Positions 32,769 through 44,599 are shown, counted from the first letter of the stretch. The stretch is DNA of 64,000 bases from Gnetum montanum (GCA_015680685.1 MNCI01008884.1:84299-148298); one strand, 5' to 3'. Program-made: numbers and translations. The notes: a model not told the origin generated them from the sequence alone.

Positions 32769-35700
32769 TTCTTCTGCAACATGGTGGGAAACCGTCGTAG
32801 GTTAAGTACAAGCAATTTGCTTGAGGTTAGCTGTGTACATGGCCTTTGTATAATGAATTGGGGGATCTACACACCATAAATGGAAAAGCATGAGATAGCA
32901 ACTTTTTAAAAAAAATTAAAAAAAGAGGTTGAATTATTGCAACAATTTAAATAAGATAAATTAAAGGAAAAATGAGAAATTGAAGCTAAAGTGAAGGGCA
33001 TTTTGTTTCATTGTTTAATTTTGGTATTGTTTTGTTAGCTTTAAATTTCAACCAGACACCCTTGCCATTGTTTTCTTCCATGATTTTCCACTGCATTGCA
33101 CATGGTGAATTTGCATGGTAAACTCGCTTACTCAAAACAACTTTATATTTATTTTCAACAACTTTAATTTACAGTAGGAAAGCTATCCAACAGGATTAAC
33201 TTAAGTTTTAAAATCATTGAACGGTCTAGATTCCATGTTCATGTGCAGTTGTGATTTAACATGATAGATTGTTGCTGCTGCTGCATACATAGTGTGCACA
33301 CAAGTGGGATTTAACAAAATATTCAAAAATGAAAAATCCCATTGTTGTAGAAAATCCAAAGAATGATAAGTAGGGGCAACGACACAATTCTGAAATTCCA
33401 CATTTTTGAAAGTTCTGGGAAATTGTTTTGTTTAAAGCTATCTAAAACTACATTTTATGAGACTTTGATGTGACTGAGAGCTTGAAACCCTTTTTCATGC
33501 CTTGCAAAAACAAGATTGCAAATCCGCTTTCAATTACAGAAAAACACATAAAAGATAAAAAAAAAACATGAACATGCCCTAATCCTTCAAAAAAATTTAA
33601 ACAAACCCAACAAAACTGTGTCTAGAAACGAAACTTCACTAGTCCGAGGTCTTTTATAGGTCCACCCTAAGCCTCCAGATGAGGCTTTTTGACATGAAAG
33701 TGTTGATCATTCTGGAAGCAAGGAAAATGCTATTTTGTTCAAAGTTTTGTTAATTTAAATTTTGAAGAGGGTTTTTTGGTTCAAAGGTTGCAGATAAGAC
33801 TTTGTTAAAAAAATGCAGGCTCATGGTTGTAGGGGCTGTCAAATTCTGACTTTCAATGATATGTACGTTGTATATTGTCTTTAAATAAAAAAAATTAAGT
33901 TTAAACCTCTCTCCATGATATGAAACATTAACAGGTTTTTAAGTACAAGGGATTGTATCTTTTTATGTTTTTTTAAGATGGTACCATTATACTTAGGGTG
34001 GCTTCTATCTGAACTCAATCTAATGATTAGGAAGGCTTGTCAAATCTAGAATTAATGGGAGTGTTAGAACCCAAAATAATTGAAACATAGGTACATCCTA
34101 AGATTTAAAGAAGTTTATAACTTAGTGTACCTAGTAGAATTAAACTTGTGACTTGGGGTTGCCAGGCCAAGGCCCCACTAGGCTAACACCTCATTGTTAA
34201 CAATGCTAAGTTAAGTTCTCACAAGTACCATGTTTTCTTATACTTAGTCATAGGTATGGTATTAGTGATTTGGGTAAGATGCTTAACTACTATGAAGAGC
34301 CTTTGAATGTTTTTTTTGTCTAGCAAGCTTAAATGTAAAGGTAGTGATTACCTGTTTACATGTTTTGGAGGGAATGGAGAGTTTTGAATGCATCTTTTGA
34401 ATAGGGGAATTCACCTAGCATAAAAGCAGGCACTTCAAATGGTTTAGTGTTATTGTTGCATGATATTTTTTTTAACTATGCCAATAGTTCTATTTAAAAA
34501 AAGTTCACCAAAATGTTCAAATTTACTAATATCCCTTTTATTCTTTAAGCTTCTTGTGTTCAAATTTGCTGGTAACATCCCTTTTATTCTTTAAGCTTTT
34601 TGTCTTCCACATCTGTAGTGCTTTTTATGGTACTAGATGTAGCTTAAATTCTTAGTATAGGTGTCTATAATAAATGTAGCATTCTTTTGTTATGCATTTT
34701 TACTTGTTATCATGTTTTGGAAAGAGATGAATAGGTTTTAGAAATTTTTCTAAACTGTTATCATTCTGAAATGTCATCCACATCAGTTAATTACAATCCT
34801 TCTTTGGTGGAATACCATTTCTGATACTATTCAAAATTTCTTGAAATTGCAAAGCATTGTGATTGATTTGCTTTTGCCTTGCTATTGTATGGAGCCTTTG
34901 TCTTTTACCGGTGACAACTATGCAAGGTTTTTTATCAGTATCATGAAGCTTCCTCGAAATTATGATTGTGAAGCAGAGAAAAGTTTTTGGCAGCCTTGCA
35001 TTTATGTCAGCATGACTCCCATTAAATTGACTTTATCAATATAAGTATATATTTCTTGTTGTTGTATTTTTCTGCTAATGTTAGCAGTCTGTTTACTATT
35101 AATTCTACCATATGGTCTACAGGAATTTCAAGGGCATTATGAATTGTTTGACATGAGACATTGCATGCTACAGCTATTATTATTAGTCATAGTGTCAATA
35201 ATGCATCTTGTTTTGCTTGCTTATAAATGTGACTTACTGTAATAGCCGACCACTGCAAGGTTACTGCTAACATGCTGGTCAATGAAGGCATGTATTGCAT
35301 CCACAACTTCTCTAAAAGATGAGAGTCTACCATATATTTAAGTGTCTTATTTCTTTGTAGCATGTTCTAATTTGTTTTTGCATAAAGGTTGCAAGTGGTT
35401 AAGTTGACTTTTTGTTTTTATTTTTTGGGTTTTCGAGATTGTTTTATGAAAGTGTTTCAAAATACTTACATGAATAACATATGTAAACCCTTTAGCAGGT
35501 GTCTCAACGTCTAGCTACAACCTTGGTAATTGCCTATAATACTTTACGTATTGGTCTCTCCCTGTCATAGTATGTCAAGTAGCAACTTTGGAGCATTTAC
35601 ATTCATGTTTATGAGCTTGGCATTTGGATATGCTGACTTTAGTTCCAAATAAATCAAGGGGCAACCTAAGATGGATAGCAGTGAATCCTCCATCGCATCT

Positions 35701-36537
35701 AGACAAATGTCAGACTTCTAGAAAAGATAAAAAATGATCTTTAAATGTGAAATAGCACCTCCTATGCATTAAGCTAAGTAATACTTGCCTTGTTAAGACT
35801 TCAGCAAAGGTTTATCAGTATTTGTAGACCTTGGTCTGTGACGAGAGACAAGATGGAAATGACATTCCTTCAAAAATGACATTTCCTCATAGTATCAATT
35901 CAACATGATAGCATATGGTGAAGTTTGACAACCCTCCTCAATTGATTGCACATAAAAATTGAGTTAGGTAATTTGATTTTAACTTTAATAGCAACATATA
36001 GTCAAAAGATCTTAATTGTAAACTTGCTGCACTTTGTTCAAAGAAATTCTCAAATCTATAAGATGATGGCCTATTAGTTAAGAAATTAAATTTTAGTAGG
36101 CAAAGCTGAGTTACAGTAAGTCCTAAATTTTGTAACAATTCATTATTAAAACTTGAATTTCAAATAGTAAGCAGAAGCTCCTACGCAGATATTCCAGAAA
36201 ACTCATTGTTTTGAAACAATACATCAAAAGAAGAATTGTTAAACATCTAAACCTGGACAAAAATTTTATTTTCAAAAAATATTTTTTGAAAAATGAAGTG
36301 CTATAATAGAGGCATTTTAAGATGATTGATTCATGATTATGAAAATGGTAAGATTTTTCCCTTAAAACACAAAGTTACATGTAACAATAGGTAAACAATG
36401 TAGGTGGGTAATTTACTGAAATCAGTTATATCTTGGATACCTTAATTGTAAACTACTTTTAAAAACCAAAAAGAAAAGGCTAGAAAAAAACATTTTTATA
36501 ATGATTTTTAATCATAGTATAATTTTATGATGCTTAC
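32769..36537. other. AT-rich sequence without recognised gene or element
   Basis: Both strands were read for RT, integrase, gag, kinase and other common motifs; none was found. The longest open stretch is 34841-35044 (plus, 67 codons) with no family resemblance and no ATG at its start. The sequence style (long T-rich runs, no tandem repeats) suits intergenic or intronic host DNA, or very old transposon remains. Confidence 0.5.
36533..36537. repeat. Target-site duplication of the solo LTR, left copy (CTTAC)
   Basis: CTTAC before 36538; ATTAC at 37833-37837 after the LTR. Four of five bases agree. Confidence 0.7.
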
Positions 36538-36599
36538 TGAAACACCACAAAATTTCGGGTCCCAGCATCACAACTGCAAATATGGCTAAGTGTTAAAAT

Positions 36600-36960
36600 G
36601 ATAGCACTTTCAACATCCTGTTACGCTGCATAGCATAGCGCACTATTACACTGCATAGCATAACACCCTGTTACACGTTGTTACGCTTCATAACACCCTG
36701 TTACGCTACACCTTGTTACGCTGCATAGTGTAGTGTAGTATAGCGTAGCATAGTGTAACACTCTGTTACGTGTTGTTACACTGCGTAACACCCTGTTACG
36801 CACTGTTACACTCTATTATGCTGCATAACACCCTATTAGGTTGCATAGCATAACACCCTATTAACACCTTTTTATGCGTTGTTATGCTATGTAACACCTT
36901 GTCACACTGTGTAGCACCATGTCTAGCATTGCATCCAATGTCCCATGTCCCATGCATAAC
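36600..36960. repeat. TTACGCTGCATAG-rich degenerate repeat in solo LTR
   Basis: Many copies of TAACACCCTGTTACGC and GCATAGCATAG run through the U3 half. The Tat-1 LTR has fewer scattered copies of TTACGC and GTAA. The array has no fixed period that I can see. Confidence 0.7.
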
Positions 36961-37153
36961 ACGAGATGAGCATAGTAGATAGTTGCAGCTAATGTCCCGT
37001 GTCCCACACATAACACAGGATGAGCACAATAGACAGTAGCAACCAACATCTTGTGTCACACGGGTAACATGGGATAAGCATAGTAGACAGCATGGTCCCA
37101 CCCACTACACTACCACATGGCACCTGATTCGCATTTTGGGCTAACCCTAGCCC

Positions 37154-37161
37154 TATAAATA
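37154..37161 (+). promoter_or_regulatory. TATA box of solo LTR
   Basis: TATAAATA in CCCTATAAATATCTG, followed about 25 bases later by a purine run. The Tat-1 LTR has TATAAATAC at the equivalent place. Confidence 0.65.
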
Positions 37162-37837
37162 TCTGTGCGCCCATTTTTGAAAAAAAAAAGAGAGGAGGGG
37201 AGGTTTCCATTTCTTCACCAGCAAGGCATTTGGCATTTTGGCATCTTGGCACTTAGCTCTGTGGGTGAACAAGACCTAGAGCACACCACACCAATAGAGA
37301 GGCACAACTACACCACATGGTACACTGCAGCCCCATTGCAGCCTAGTGGAACATTGCACAATACACCATGACTACTGATCCTACAGGCACAGTTTATCAT
37401 AGTGAGAACCAGATTTCATAACCCAACACCACCAAGGCTATGATTGCACTCCTACTACACCTATTGTACACTATGTATACCTGTACCCCTTTTTTGGGAT
37501 GGTGCATCTTCCTATTCAAACTCTCTTTTTGTCTAATTACAACATTTATTTTTTGGCACTGTTAAACATTCAATCGTGTCCACTGTCCCGTTACACACTT
37601 TAGCACGTTTCTACTACTGTGCACATTATGTTTTCTTTTATTTTATCACCAAGTGTTCCATTTAAAATTAATTTTTGCAAAAGGGTTATTGTACACCGAT
37701 TAAGTCCCTATCTACTGTTCAGGGCACCCTGAATCTATTCTATCCAGCATGGCCCTCGCATGGATCCGAGGTTAGGCTATGCGCCAGAAGACCTCTTGGT
37801 GTTTCCAGCCACCGACATTTTCTATCGTTATAATTAC

Positions 37838-39150
37838 AATGGTATTTTCTTAACGAATAAAGTAGTTAGCTAGACAAGTTACAAGTTGCAAAGCATGTGA
37901 GCCTCTACAACTCATGCTCATCTTTAAACTTCATTTCTTACCTGCTAGTTTTATCCTGGTTCCAACACATTTAACCTTGTAAAATAACTTCAAAATCATA
38001 TTATGCTTTGAATAACCTCTTCTTCTTTTTTCTTATTTTTTTCCCCACCAAAACATTAATGTCCATTATGTTCCTTCAAAAATCATGTTTAGAGTTTTGA
38101 CTCAGCTGAAGCAAATATTAACCAGAAATTGCAAGCTTCAAAATAAGAAGCTTTAAAGAACAACAAGCATGCTTTCAATTAAGAGTTCAAAGAATAGGAA
38201 ACACACTTTTCATTCAGAATTCAAACATATCATGTCTTTAAAAGCCTTCACAAATCTATATTGTGAAAGCTTTCCTTGTTGAGGAGCTCTCCCTATAATG
38301 CATACTGGGCCTTTTATTTTGTATGCAGTGACAGGTGGCCCCTGCTCTGCCTGGATCTTCTAATCCCATTTTTTATAATTAACTTTTGATCTTAATAGTG
38401 CATTCTAGGTTTTTCTCAAAAAAATCTATACTATTAAAGCGTTGGAATATCCGATAAAATAATGACACAAGTGCATTTGATGCATCCAATCGAACTCAAA
38501 AGTGATATGCCATAAATGCTAACTATGTATTAGCAATGAGAATTTTAAAACACCTCAGTAACTATATATTTCCATAAAAGGATGTATTTTCCTTTTCTTT
38601 TCGACATTTTATCATACAAACTAGAATTTTCTATGGCTGATGTCTTCTTACAAAAATTGGAGAAGTTGAAACTTTTGGGGTCAACAATGGAAGCAAAGTC
38701 AAACATGCATAAAAATATTAAAATTTTGAGTTGGATACCTCTTGTATTTCTACATTTTCTACCTTCCTTACTACTTCATCCAAAATATTACATTGAACAA
38801 GTGGCAAGACAATTCACAGATAGAATGATATTACGCTAATGCAATAATCATCTTAAGATAACTATGTAACATCACCAATTTGATAAATAATTCTACACTG
38901 CTGCCATTGTCTTTTTTATAAGTTCTAGATAAAAAGGAATTCATAAGAACAAAGTAAAACCTATAATAACTGATACGTTATGTCCTATTTACAACTGGGG
39001 AAGCTGAAACTTTTGTCGTCAAGGATGCAAGTAAAAGCAAAAGCATTAATAGATTCAACTTGATACCTCTTGTATTTCTACTTCCCCATATTTATTTAGT
39101 GGTGGCTATGTTTCCATTATGGTAATTACTTCATTCATATTGAAGGGAAG
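37838..39150. other. Intergenic, no feature recognised
   Basis: AT-rich, with short open stretches only (38582-38839 plus, 85 codons, no family seen). It lies just downstream of the receptor-kinase pseudogene. Confidence 0.5.
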
Positions 39151-39156
39151 TCTGAG

Positions 39157-40563
39157 TCAATTTTCAACATCTATTGTGGATGAAAAAGATGTGTATGAAT
39201 CATGCATCATTGATAGAACCAACTCCACTTCTTTCATGGATGGCCTCAATGCAACATCTTTGCTTGTGCAAATCAAGACTACCCTTAACATACTTTCAAC
39301 TGCTTCCAAATATCTTTTTTTCTTTCCTCTGAATTTAAATCCCTTCATTATTGTCATTTGCTCTTGTTAAAATATGTTTAATGCTTGCTATTTTTCCTTC
39401 TTCTATGTCTGTCTAGAATAGTGTAGATACCCAATCTGGTAAAGTGAGATGAGGACCAAACATCTCATTGGTGGGCTTTTTTCTAGTCATGACTTCTAAG
39501 ATGACCACTCCAAAGCTATAAACATCTCCTTTAATGGATATCTCTCCTCCAATTCCATACTCTACCTCAATAAGAAGCCAATAATGTATTAGTAGAGATC
39601 TATTATTAAATTTGAATGATAAATAACCCTTTAATATTAAAAAGTACAAAACATGGCTAAAACATTAGTTTAAAAATTATGTATACTAGGAGCAACATAT
39701 CCTATAGTGCATTAGATTGCATATGATGAGGAAGATATTGTTGTTTGTGTTTGTTGTGCCATAATATGGGCTATGCCAAAATTAGAGAGCTTGAATGTCA
39801 TGTCTTCATCAAGCAACACATTATGTAGTTTGACATCATAGTGAATTACTGGGGGGTTGCAATCATGATGAAGATAACTAAGTGCCCCAGCCAACTCTTT
39901 CAATATGCATAGCCTCATTTGCAAATATAATGATCTGGATTGTCCTTCCTCTTGAGCATAAAGAATTAAATGAAGAGAACCATTTCTCATATGTGGCATG
40001 ACTATGGCTTTGAAATCACTCGAATAAACCACAGTTAAAATCTTGATAAGGTTCTTGTGACGTAACTTTCGCAATACCTAACATTCCTTCCTAAAACTAG
40101 TTTCAGATCTGTTTTCATTTAATGGCAAGAATACCTTAACAGCTACTTGTTGGCCCTCAGTTAAAGCCCCATAATAAACCCTTCCATATTTTCCTTGGCC
40201 AATTAAGTTACCAGCACTGAAACATTGGGTGGCTCTTTGTAATTCTTCCATTGATAATTTCCTAAATGGATTCTGGAGCTTGCTGGTTAAAACATAAGTT
40301 GATTTTTAACTATTCCACTTTCTTAATATGGAAAGACTCTGCACAAGGAAGTGATACTTATCAATAGAACTTTGAGGAGGCTCAACTTGTGGGAGGTATG
40401 ATGGTGTTTTCGTTTGTTGCATAGCATGAGACCAAAGCATCCACCACATAGCAGGGGATTTCCAATGAAAGACCTTTTGCTTAGCTTCTTGAATATATCA
40501 TCTACATGGTACATACCCTTGAAAACTATTATAGGAAAAATTCAAAAAATGTAGATAAGAAAG
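39157..40563 (-). pseudogene. LRR receptor-like kinase, 3' half, truncated by Gyp-1
   Basis: From 40563 the minus strand reads the end of the last leucine-rich repeat (LSYLHFLNFSYNSFQG), a SFIGNPLLCGGCF cap, a membrane-type stretch (40323-40514) and a Ser/Thr kinase. Kinase blocks seen: LIGQGKYGRVYYG, QQVAVKVF, RKLRHKNLIKI, then VIHYDVKLHNVLLDE where the family has HRD or HCD, LSNFGIAHIM where DFG is expected, and KGDVYSFGVVILEVMTRKKP. The last block is CTSKDVALRPSMKEV (39157-39357). A 125-bp intron with GT-AG ends is inferred at 39562-39686, after TIGYVAP, placed as in LRR-XII type kinases. Stops and frameshifts occur, and the loss of D in DFG makes it kinase-dead. The upstream LRRs are displaced beyond the right window edge by Gyp-1. 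Such receptors sense pathogen or developmental signals at the plasma membrane. Confidence 0.88.
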
Positions 40564-40682
40564 TGTTGATGTCAACACTCCCATGCTCGCATGGGGCCTT
40601 GATTATCAACATTTCTATTTCTCTCCCTTAATAACCATAGTAAAAATCATGCGAGTAGTGGGCATTTAAACTGCCGGGTGGT

Positions 40683-40891
40683 GGTCATTAATGATGGCAG
40701 TTACAGTTATTAGTGGCAAATTTTTTGGAAGTTACGGTGATTCTGGTCATTAATGATGGTGGTTACGGTCATTAATGATGGTGGTTATAGTCATTAGTCG
40801 TAAATGTTTTAGAAGTTACAGCAATTATGGTCATTAATGATGGCAAGTTACGGTCATTAGTAGTAGACGTTTCGGAAGTTACAACAGTTAC
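40683..40891. repeat. 62-bp tandem repeats in Gyp-1 U3
   Basis: Units at 40683-40744 (62 bp), 40767-40828 (62 bp) and 40829-40891 (63 bp), with a 22-bp partial unit at 40745-40766. Each begins GGTCATTAATGATGG, holding the inverted repeat CATTAATG, and includes GAAGTTAC. Confidence 0.88.
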
Positions 40892-41004
40892 GAACATAAG
40901 TGGGCACTTAATTGGAGAATGTGGGAGTTATTACACAAGAAGTGGTGGTGGTTTTTGTAGCCATTACATGAAATGTACGCATCATTATGGATGGTCGTAG
41001 TGGC

Positions 41005-41011
41005 TATAAAA
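41005..41011 (+). promoter_or_regulatory. Gyp-1 LTR TATA box
   Basis: TATAAAA in TGGCTATAAAATGAAG, downstream of the U3 repeats. The Tat-1 insertion point is only 17-24 bases further on, about where transcription would start. Confidence 0.7.
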
Positions 41012-41023
41012 TGAAGTCTAGAG

Positions 41024-41028
41024 AGAGG
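41024..41028. repeat. Target-site duplication of Tat-1, left copy (AGAGG)
   Basis: AGAGG here and GGAGG at 58642-58646; four of five bases agree. Confidence 0.75.
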
Positions 41029-42593
41029 TGTAATGACGGAAAATGTCAACAGCTGGAAAATACCGAACAAAAATCCGTGTACATAGTCTTAACCACGGAT
41101 CCGTGTGAGGGCCGTGCTGGAGAAAACGAATCCACAGTGCCCTGAACGATCTTGTCGATCAGACAGGGACTTACTCAATCAGTAAATCGACGAATATTAT
41201 AGATATTCCGTGGAACGATCTGATTCGATGAATCGCAAAAGGAGAAGAAAAAAATATAGATAAATTGCAATAATGACAACGTTATCACGACAAGGAGAAT
41301 CAGATTTAAGAAAAATGCGCAATCCCAAGATCTGCGCTTTGACCCGCAAAACTGATTATATTGTATACAAAATTCTAATGGAAAACTCCGCTTATCTTGT
41401 GCGAAGAATACACAAAATAACAAGAAAACTGTTTAGCAAGTATTATAGAATGGAGTACGATCTACCTCGTAAGCCAAAGATGGGATGCAAGGAAGGTCAA
41501 GCCCTAATGCCTATCGATCAACTATTTCTGATCGATAGATCTTACCAACTGCACCAGATAATCTCTCGATCTCTGATCTGCTTCTTTCGCCTTTGGTAGT
41601 CTCTGCTCAAAACTGCCAATAATAGCCAATGGAAAGAACTGTGTTTTTGCCAAAAGACTAATCGCTCCTACTACCAATGCTCAAGAAAATGTCTCTGTCT
41701 CTGCTCAAAGGTGATAACTGCCAAAAGTTTAAGATGCCAGCGCCCTTGTTTCTTCATCAACTGGAGTATTTATACGTTCGACCACATGTGGAGAAGGCAC
41801 AGCCCTGATGACACGTGTCTCGAACCTTCAAAATACCATTGACTTGGTAAAATTTATGTTGAAATTGGTCATGTCGCGTCACGTTTTTTGGAACGGGGTG
41901 CAAAGTACATTGTCGACCACTTCCACTAAAGCTGCTTCATGATTACGCACAATACGCTCATCAACGTATTGTGCGTGTGGATAATAGGTGTGTATCTGGT
42001 GGGCTGCATTACACTCGTGCGTGCTACGTCGCATGGTGGAGCGTAATAAAACATGAAAATAGTTTATTTAAGTTTTTTTATGCTTATTTACGCCGCAAAG
42101 TGTAATAGAGCATAAAATGGTCAACTTTACAATAAATTTACGCTTGCCTACGCTGCATAGCATAATGGGCGTAAAGCAACCAATCTGCAAAAAGGAAGAA
42201 GTTAATCTGCTGCGCTTCTTTTGACTCTGACTTTGCTTTTCTTGAAGCTCGTTACGCTGCTCTACGTAACGAAGCGTAAAATCGGTCTTGAACAAAAGAC
42301 TTAGTAGAATATGCGACAAGTCTTAGAATTTAAACTTCGTCAAAATTGCCGAAGTAAGTTACTTTCTGCTATCGAACTACGTTAAATAGAGTTACGCTGA
42401 GCGACACTACGCTATGTTGCGTAATATAGTGTAATGAAAGAAAACACTGGTGAGATTGAAATCTGTAGGAAACTTGGTGACTTGATATTACATGCCTCTT
42501 TGCCCTGCTCTGTCTTCTGGATTTCTGTCGCGAACCTTCGCCTGAATCGTGAATCTTCGCCTGAGGCCGATTCGCAATTTCTACAGTGTTTCA
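41029..42593 (-). repeat. Tat-1 3' LTR
   Basis: 1565 bp, plus strand TGTAATGACGGAAAATGTC...CTACAGTGTTTCA. Collinear with 57082-58641. A minus-strand TATA box (GTATTTATAC on plus, near 41766-41775) and several TTACGCTGC motifs are present. Confidence 0.93.
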
Positions 42594-42606
42594 ATGGCCC
42601 CTCTTT
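42594..42606 (-). promoter_or_regulatory. Tat-1 polypurine tract
   Basis: Minus strand AAAGAGGGGCCAT abuts the 3' LTR start TGAAACAC. Confidence 0.85.
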
Positions 42607-43819
42607 GTTGACGTTTAGAAGGCTTGCCCGAAAGACGTCGACAAAGAATACGAAACACCAGATAGGTAAAAGTACCAACAACGTTCATCAATGGTTACTC
42701 AAGTGTCGCCCTATCAACGGAGAAGTGCAGAAATGAGGGAAACAGAGGATAGAGGGGTATGGGAAGGAATTTTTACAGAGGTAAGAGGAAAAAGGTTCGG
42801 GGAAGACGCAAGTGAGGTTCGGGGAAGACACAAGTGAGGTTCGGGAAAGATGCAAATGTGTGCATATAGTTTTTTTTTTCACGCATAAGCACTTAGGCTT
42901 TCTCCTGTGGTTGCGTTTGCATGGAGTTATGCCGTCATTTTGTAGATGAAGGGGTTTGCATAGACGACTTGTGTTGCATCTGCACAGCCTGGACGACTTG
43001 TGTTTCATCCATTTTGTGGACCCACATTTTTTTTGGCGTCCAACAGGCGAGTTGCGTTATGTCGGTGCATGGACTTGATTGTAATGCAAATGCGGAAAGC
43101 GTATGCTATGTATGTACATTTTGCGTAAGGGAAGCAGATGATGGAGATGCGGGGAAGTAAGAGCTAGAGGTAGGATTATGAGGAAAAATAGGGATGCACT
43201 CCTGAGTGGACAGGCTAACCTAGGCGACCATCTCAAAATGCTGTTTGTATTTCACTGTTCAGATGAACGCACCTTTGAACGACATCCTTGCAACAAGTAA
43301 CCTATAACCAAAGAAGAAAATAGATGGCACCATTACTCGGTCAAATTACCGGAGAGGTTGTTGAAACAAGTACCATTTGGGGCGAGATAGAGTGAGCAGG
43401 CCACAAAGGAGGAACTGTAGCACGAGGCCAGGGTCTTCACCATTGATGCTCGGCCTAGCATATCGTTGTCAAAGATTGTCAGACTCATCGCACCCGACTG
43501 GTTACGCAAGGAACCAGCTAGGTGAATCTGTGAAGCCAGAGCCTGATAGTGATGATGAGCGGGGATCCCCAAAGTCGAAGCTGATGAGAACTCCTTTGGG
43601 GCTCCAGATGACGAAACTAACCTCTTAGAGGTGCCACTGCTGAAATGGGTGCAGTGACAGCATCTCCGAGGGGTCAGTAGTATGCCTTTCAGCACATCTG
43701 AGGGATCAGCAGAATGCTGATGAGATAGCGATGCTGGGACTATCCCAGTACCCCATCCCATTTTTTTTGTAGCTGCACAGAGATGATTACAGTCACTTGA
43801 TTTGCATGATGGCAGCCTA
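42607..43819 (-). other. Tat-1 3' non-coding region, unique part
   Basis: No protein family recognised on either strand. It includes GGTTCGGGGAAGACGCAAGTGA-like duplicated 24-base units near 42795-42850 and short open frames without homology. Confidence 0.6.
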
Positions 43820-44440
43820 CAAGTCCCAGTTTTAAGTCCTGGTAGACTGTCGTTGCTGGTTTTAAGTCTCAGCAGACCATGGTCCCAGTTTAAAGTCTGG
43901 GCGGACCGAGAAATGCTAGTTTTACGTTGTAGCGGACGGTGGTAGAGCTGATTTATGGTCTCAGTAGACCGTGCTATGGGTGTCAATTTCATGTCATGAC
44001 CCAGGGACAAATCTACACTGGTTTTACATCTCAGCAGATGACTACTTACCTGTGCTAGTTTTATGTCATGGCGGATAGCTGGCACCAGTTTAGCATCATG
44101 GCGGATGTGTGCAGAAACTACCAGTTTTTCTTCTTGGCGAACCTGTACAACACTACTAGTTTTACGTCGTAGTAGACGGTTGCAACTTGACAGTTTTACA
44201 TTGTGACGGACGATCAGTGCCAGTTTAGCGTCGTGGCGGACGCGTGCAAGCAGTGTCAGTTTTACGTCATAGCAGATGATCAGTGCCAGTTTAGCGTCAT
44301 GGCAGACGCGTGAGGAGAGTGCCAATTTTACGTCGTAGTGGACAGTTGTTGCCAGTTTAGTGTCGTAGCGGACAGTTGTTGCCAGTTTAGCGTCGTAGCG
44401 GACGATTGTTGCCAGTTTAGCATCGTAGCAGATGATGGTT
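43820..44440. repeat. Tandem array A in the Tat-1 3' region (30-bp and longer units)
   Basis: Units built on CCAGTTTTACGTCGTAGCGG. At 44341, 44371 and 44401 the period is exactly 30 bp (GACAGTTGTTGCCAGTTTAG then TGTCGTAGCG). Further left, longer and more variable units share CTAGTTTTACGTCGTAG-GGACGGT. The 375-codon minus-strand open frame across it is an effect of the repeat length. Tandem repeats between pol and 3' LTR are well known in Tat/Ogre elements as a source of satellites. Confidence 0.88.
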
Positions 44441-44599
44441 ACCATACTTGATGTCAACACTGGATATGCACTTAGATGTAGTACTGCTTCAGATATATAT
44501 GATTTACGGGATTCGGTAACTCGTTGTCGTCGATATCTGCTAGCCTAAACGTGCCATTGCTATACACATCAACTACTAAGAAAGGGCCCTCCTAGTTTG

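Larger units (their letters stand above)
36538..37832 (+). mobile_element. Solo LTR of a Tat-1-related element
   Basis: Starts TGAAACACCACAAAATTTCG and ends GACATTTTCTATCGTTATA. Read in element direction the Tat-1 LTR starts TGAAACACCATAGAAATTG and ends GACATTTTCCATCGTTACA, so both ends match. The 3' third also shares GGATCC-TGCGAGGGCC and GTGCCCTGAACA-type blocks in the reversed orientation. It is about 1295 bp, flanked by a near-perfect 5-bp duplication, with no internal region: the product of recombination between two LTRs. Confidence 0.85.
40564..41028 (+). repeat. Gyp-1 5' LTR, left segment (U3)
   Basis: Starts TGTTGATGTCAACACTCCC, identical in its first 13 bases to the 3' LTR start at 63988. 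Contains a 62-bp tandem repeat and the TATA box. Interrupted at 41028 by Tat-1. Confidence 0.9.

Noticed and set aside
34841-35044. Plus-strand 67-codon frame as a possible host exon
   Set aside because: No ATG, no splice sites with matching phase and no recognised motif.
36600-36960. Possible CRISPR-like or regular satellite array
   Set aside because: Copies are degenerate with no constant spacing or spacers, and the context is a plant LTR.
36796-37252. Cysteine-rich minus-strand frames (LLCSSCVM repeats)
   Set aside because: Come from the degenerate TTACGC/GCATAG repeats and downstream leader of the solo LTR.
42434-42736. Plus-strand 100-codon frame across the inner end of the Tat-1 3' LTR
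   Set aside because: Half of it lies in the LTR and is only partly open in the other LTR copy (58482-58676); no domain, and it runs through the polypurine tract.
43333-44460. Long minus-strand open frame of 375 codons with repeating KLA...VRHDAKL peptides
   Set aside because: It is read from tandem array A, whose main period is 30 bp (a multiple of three), so the open frame follows from the repeat. No start context, no homology; the rest lies in non-coding 3' sequence.
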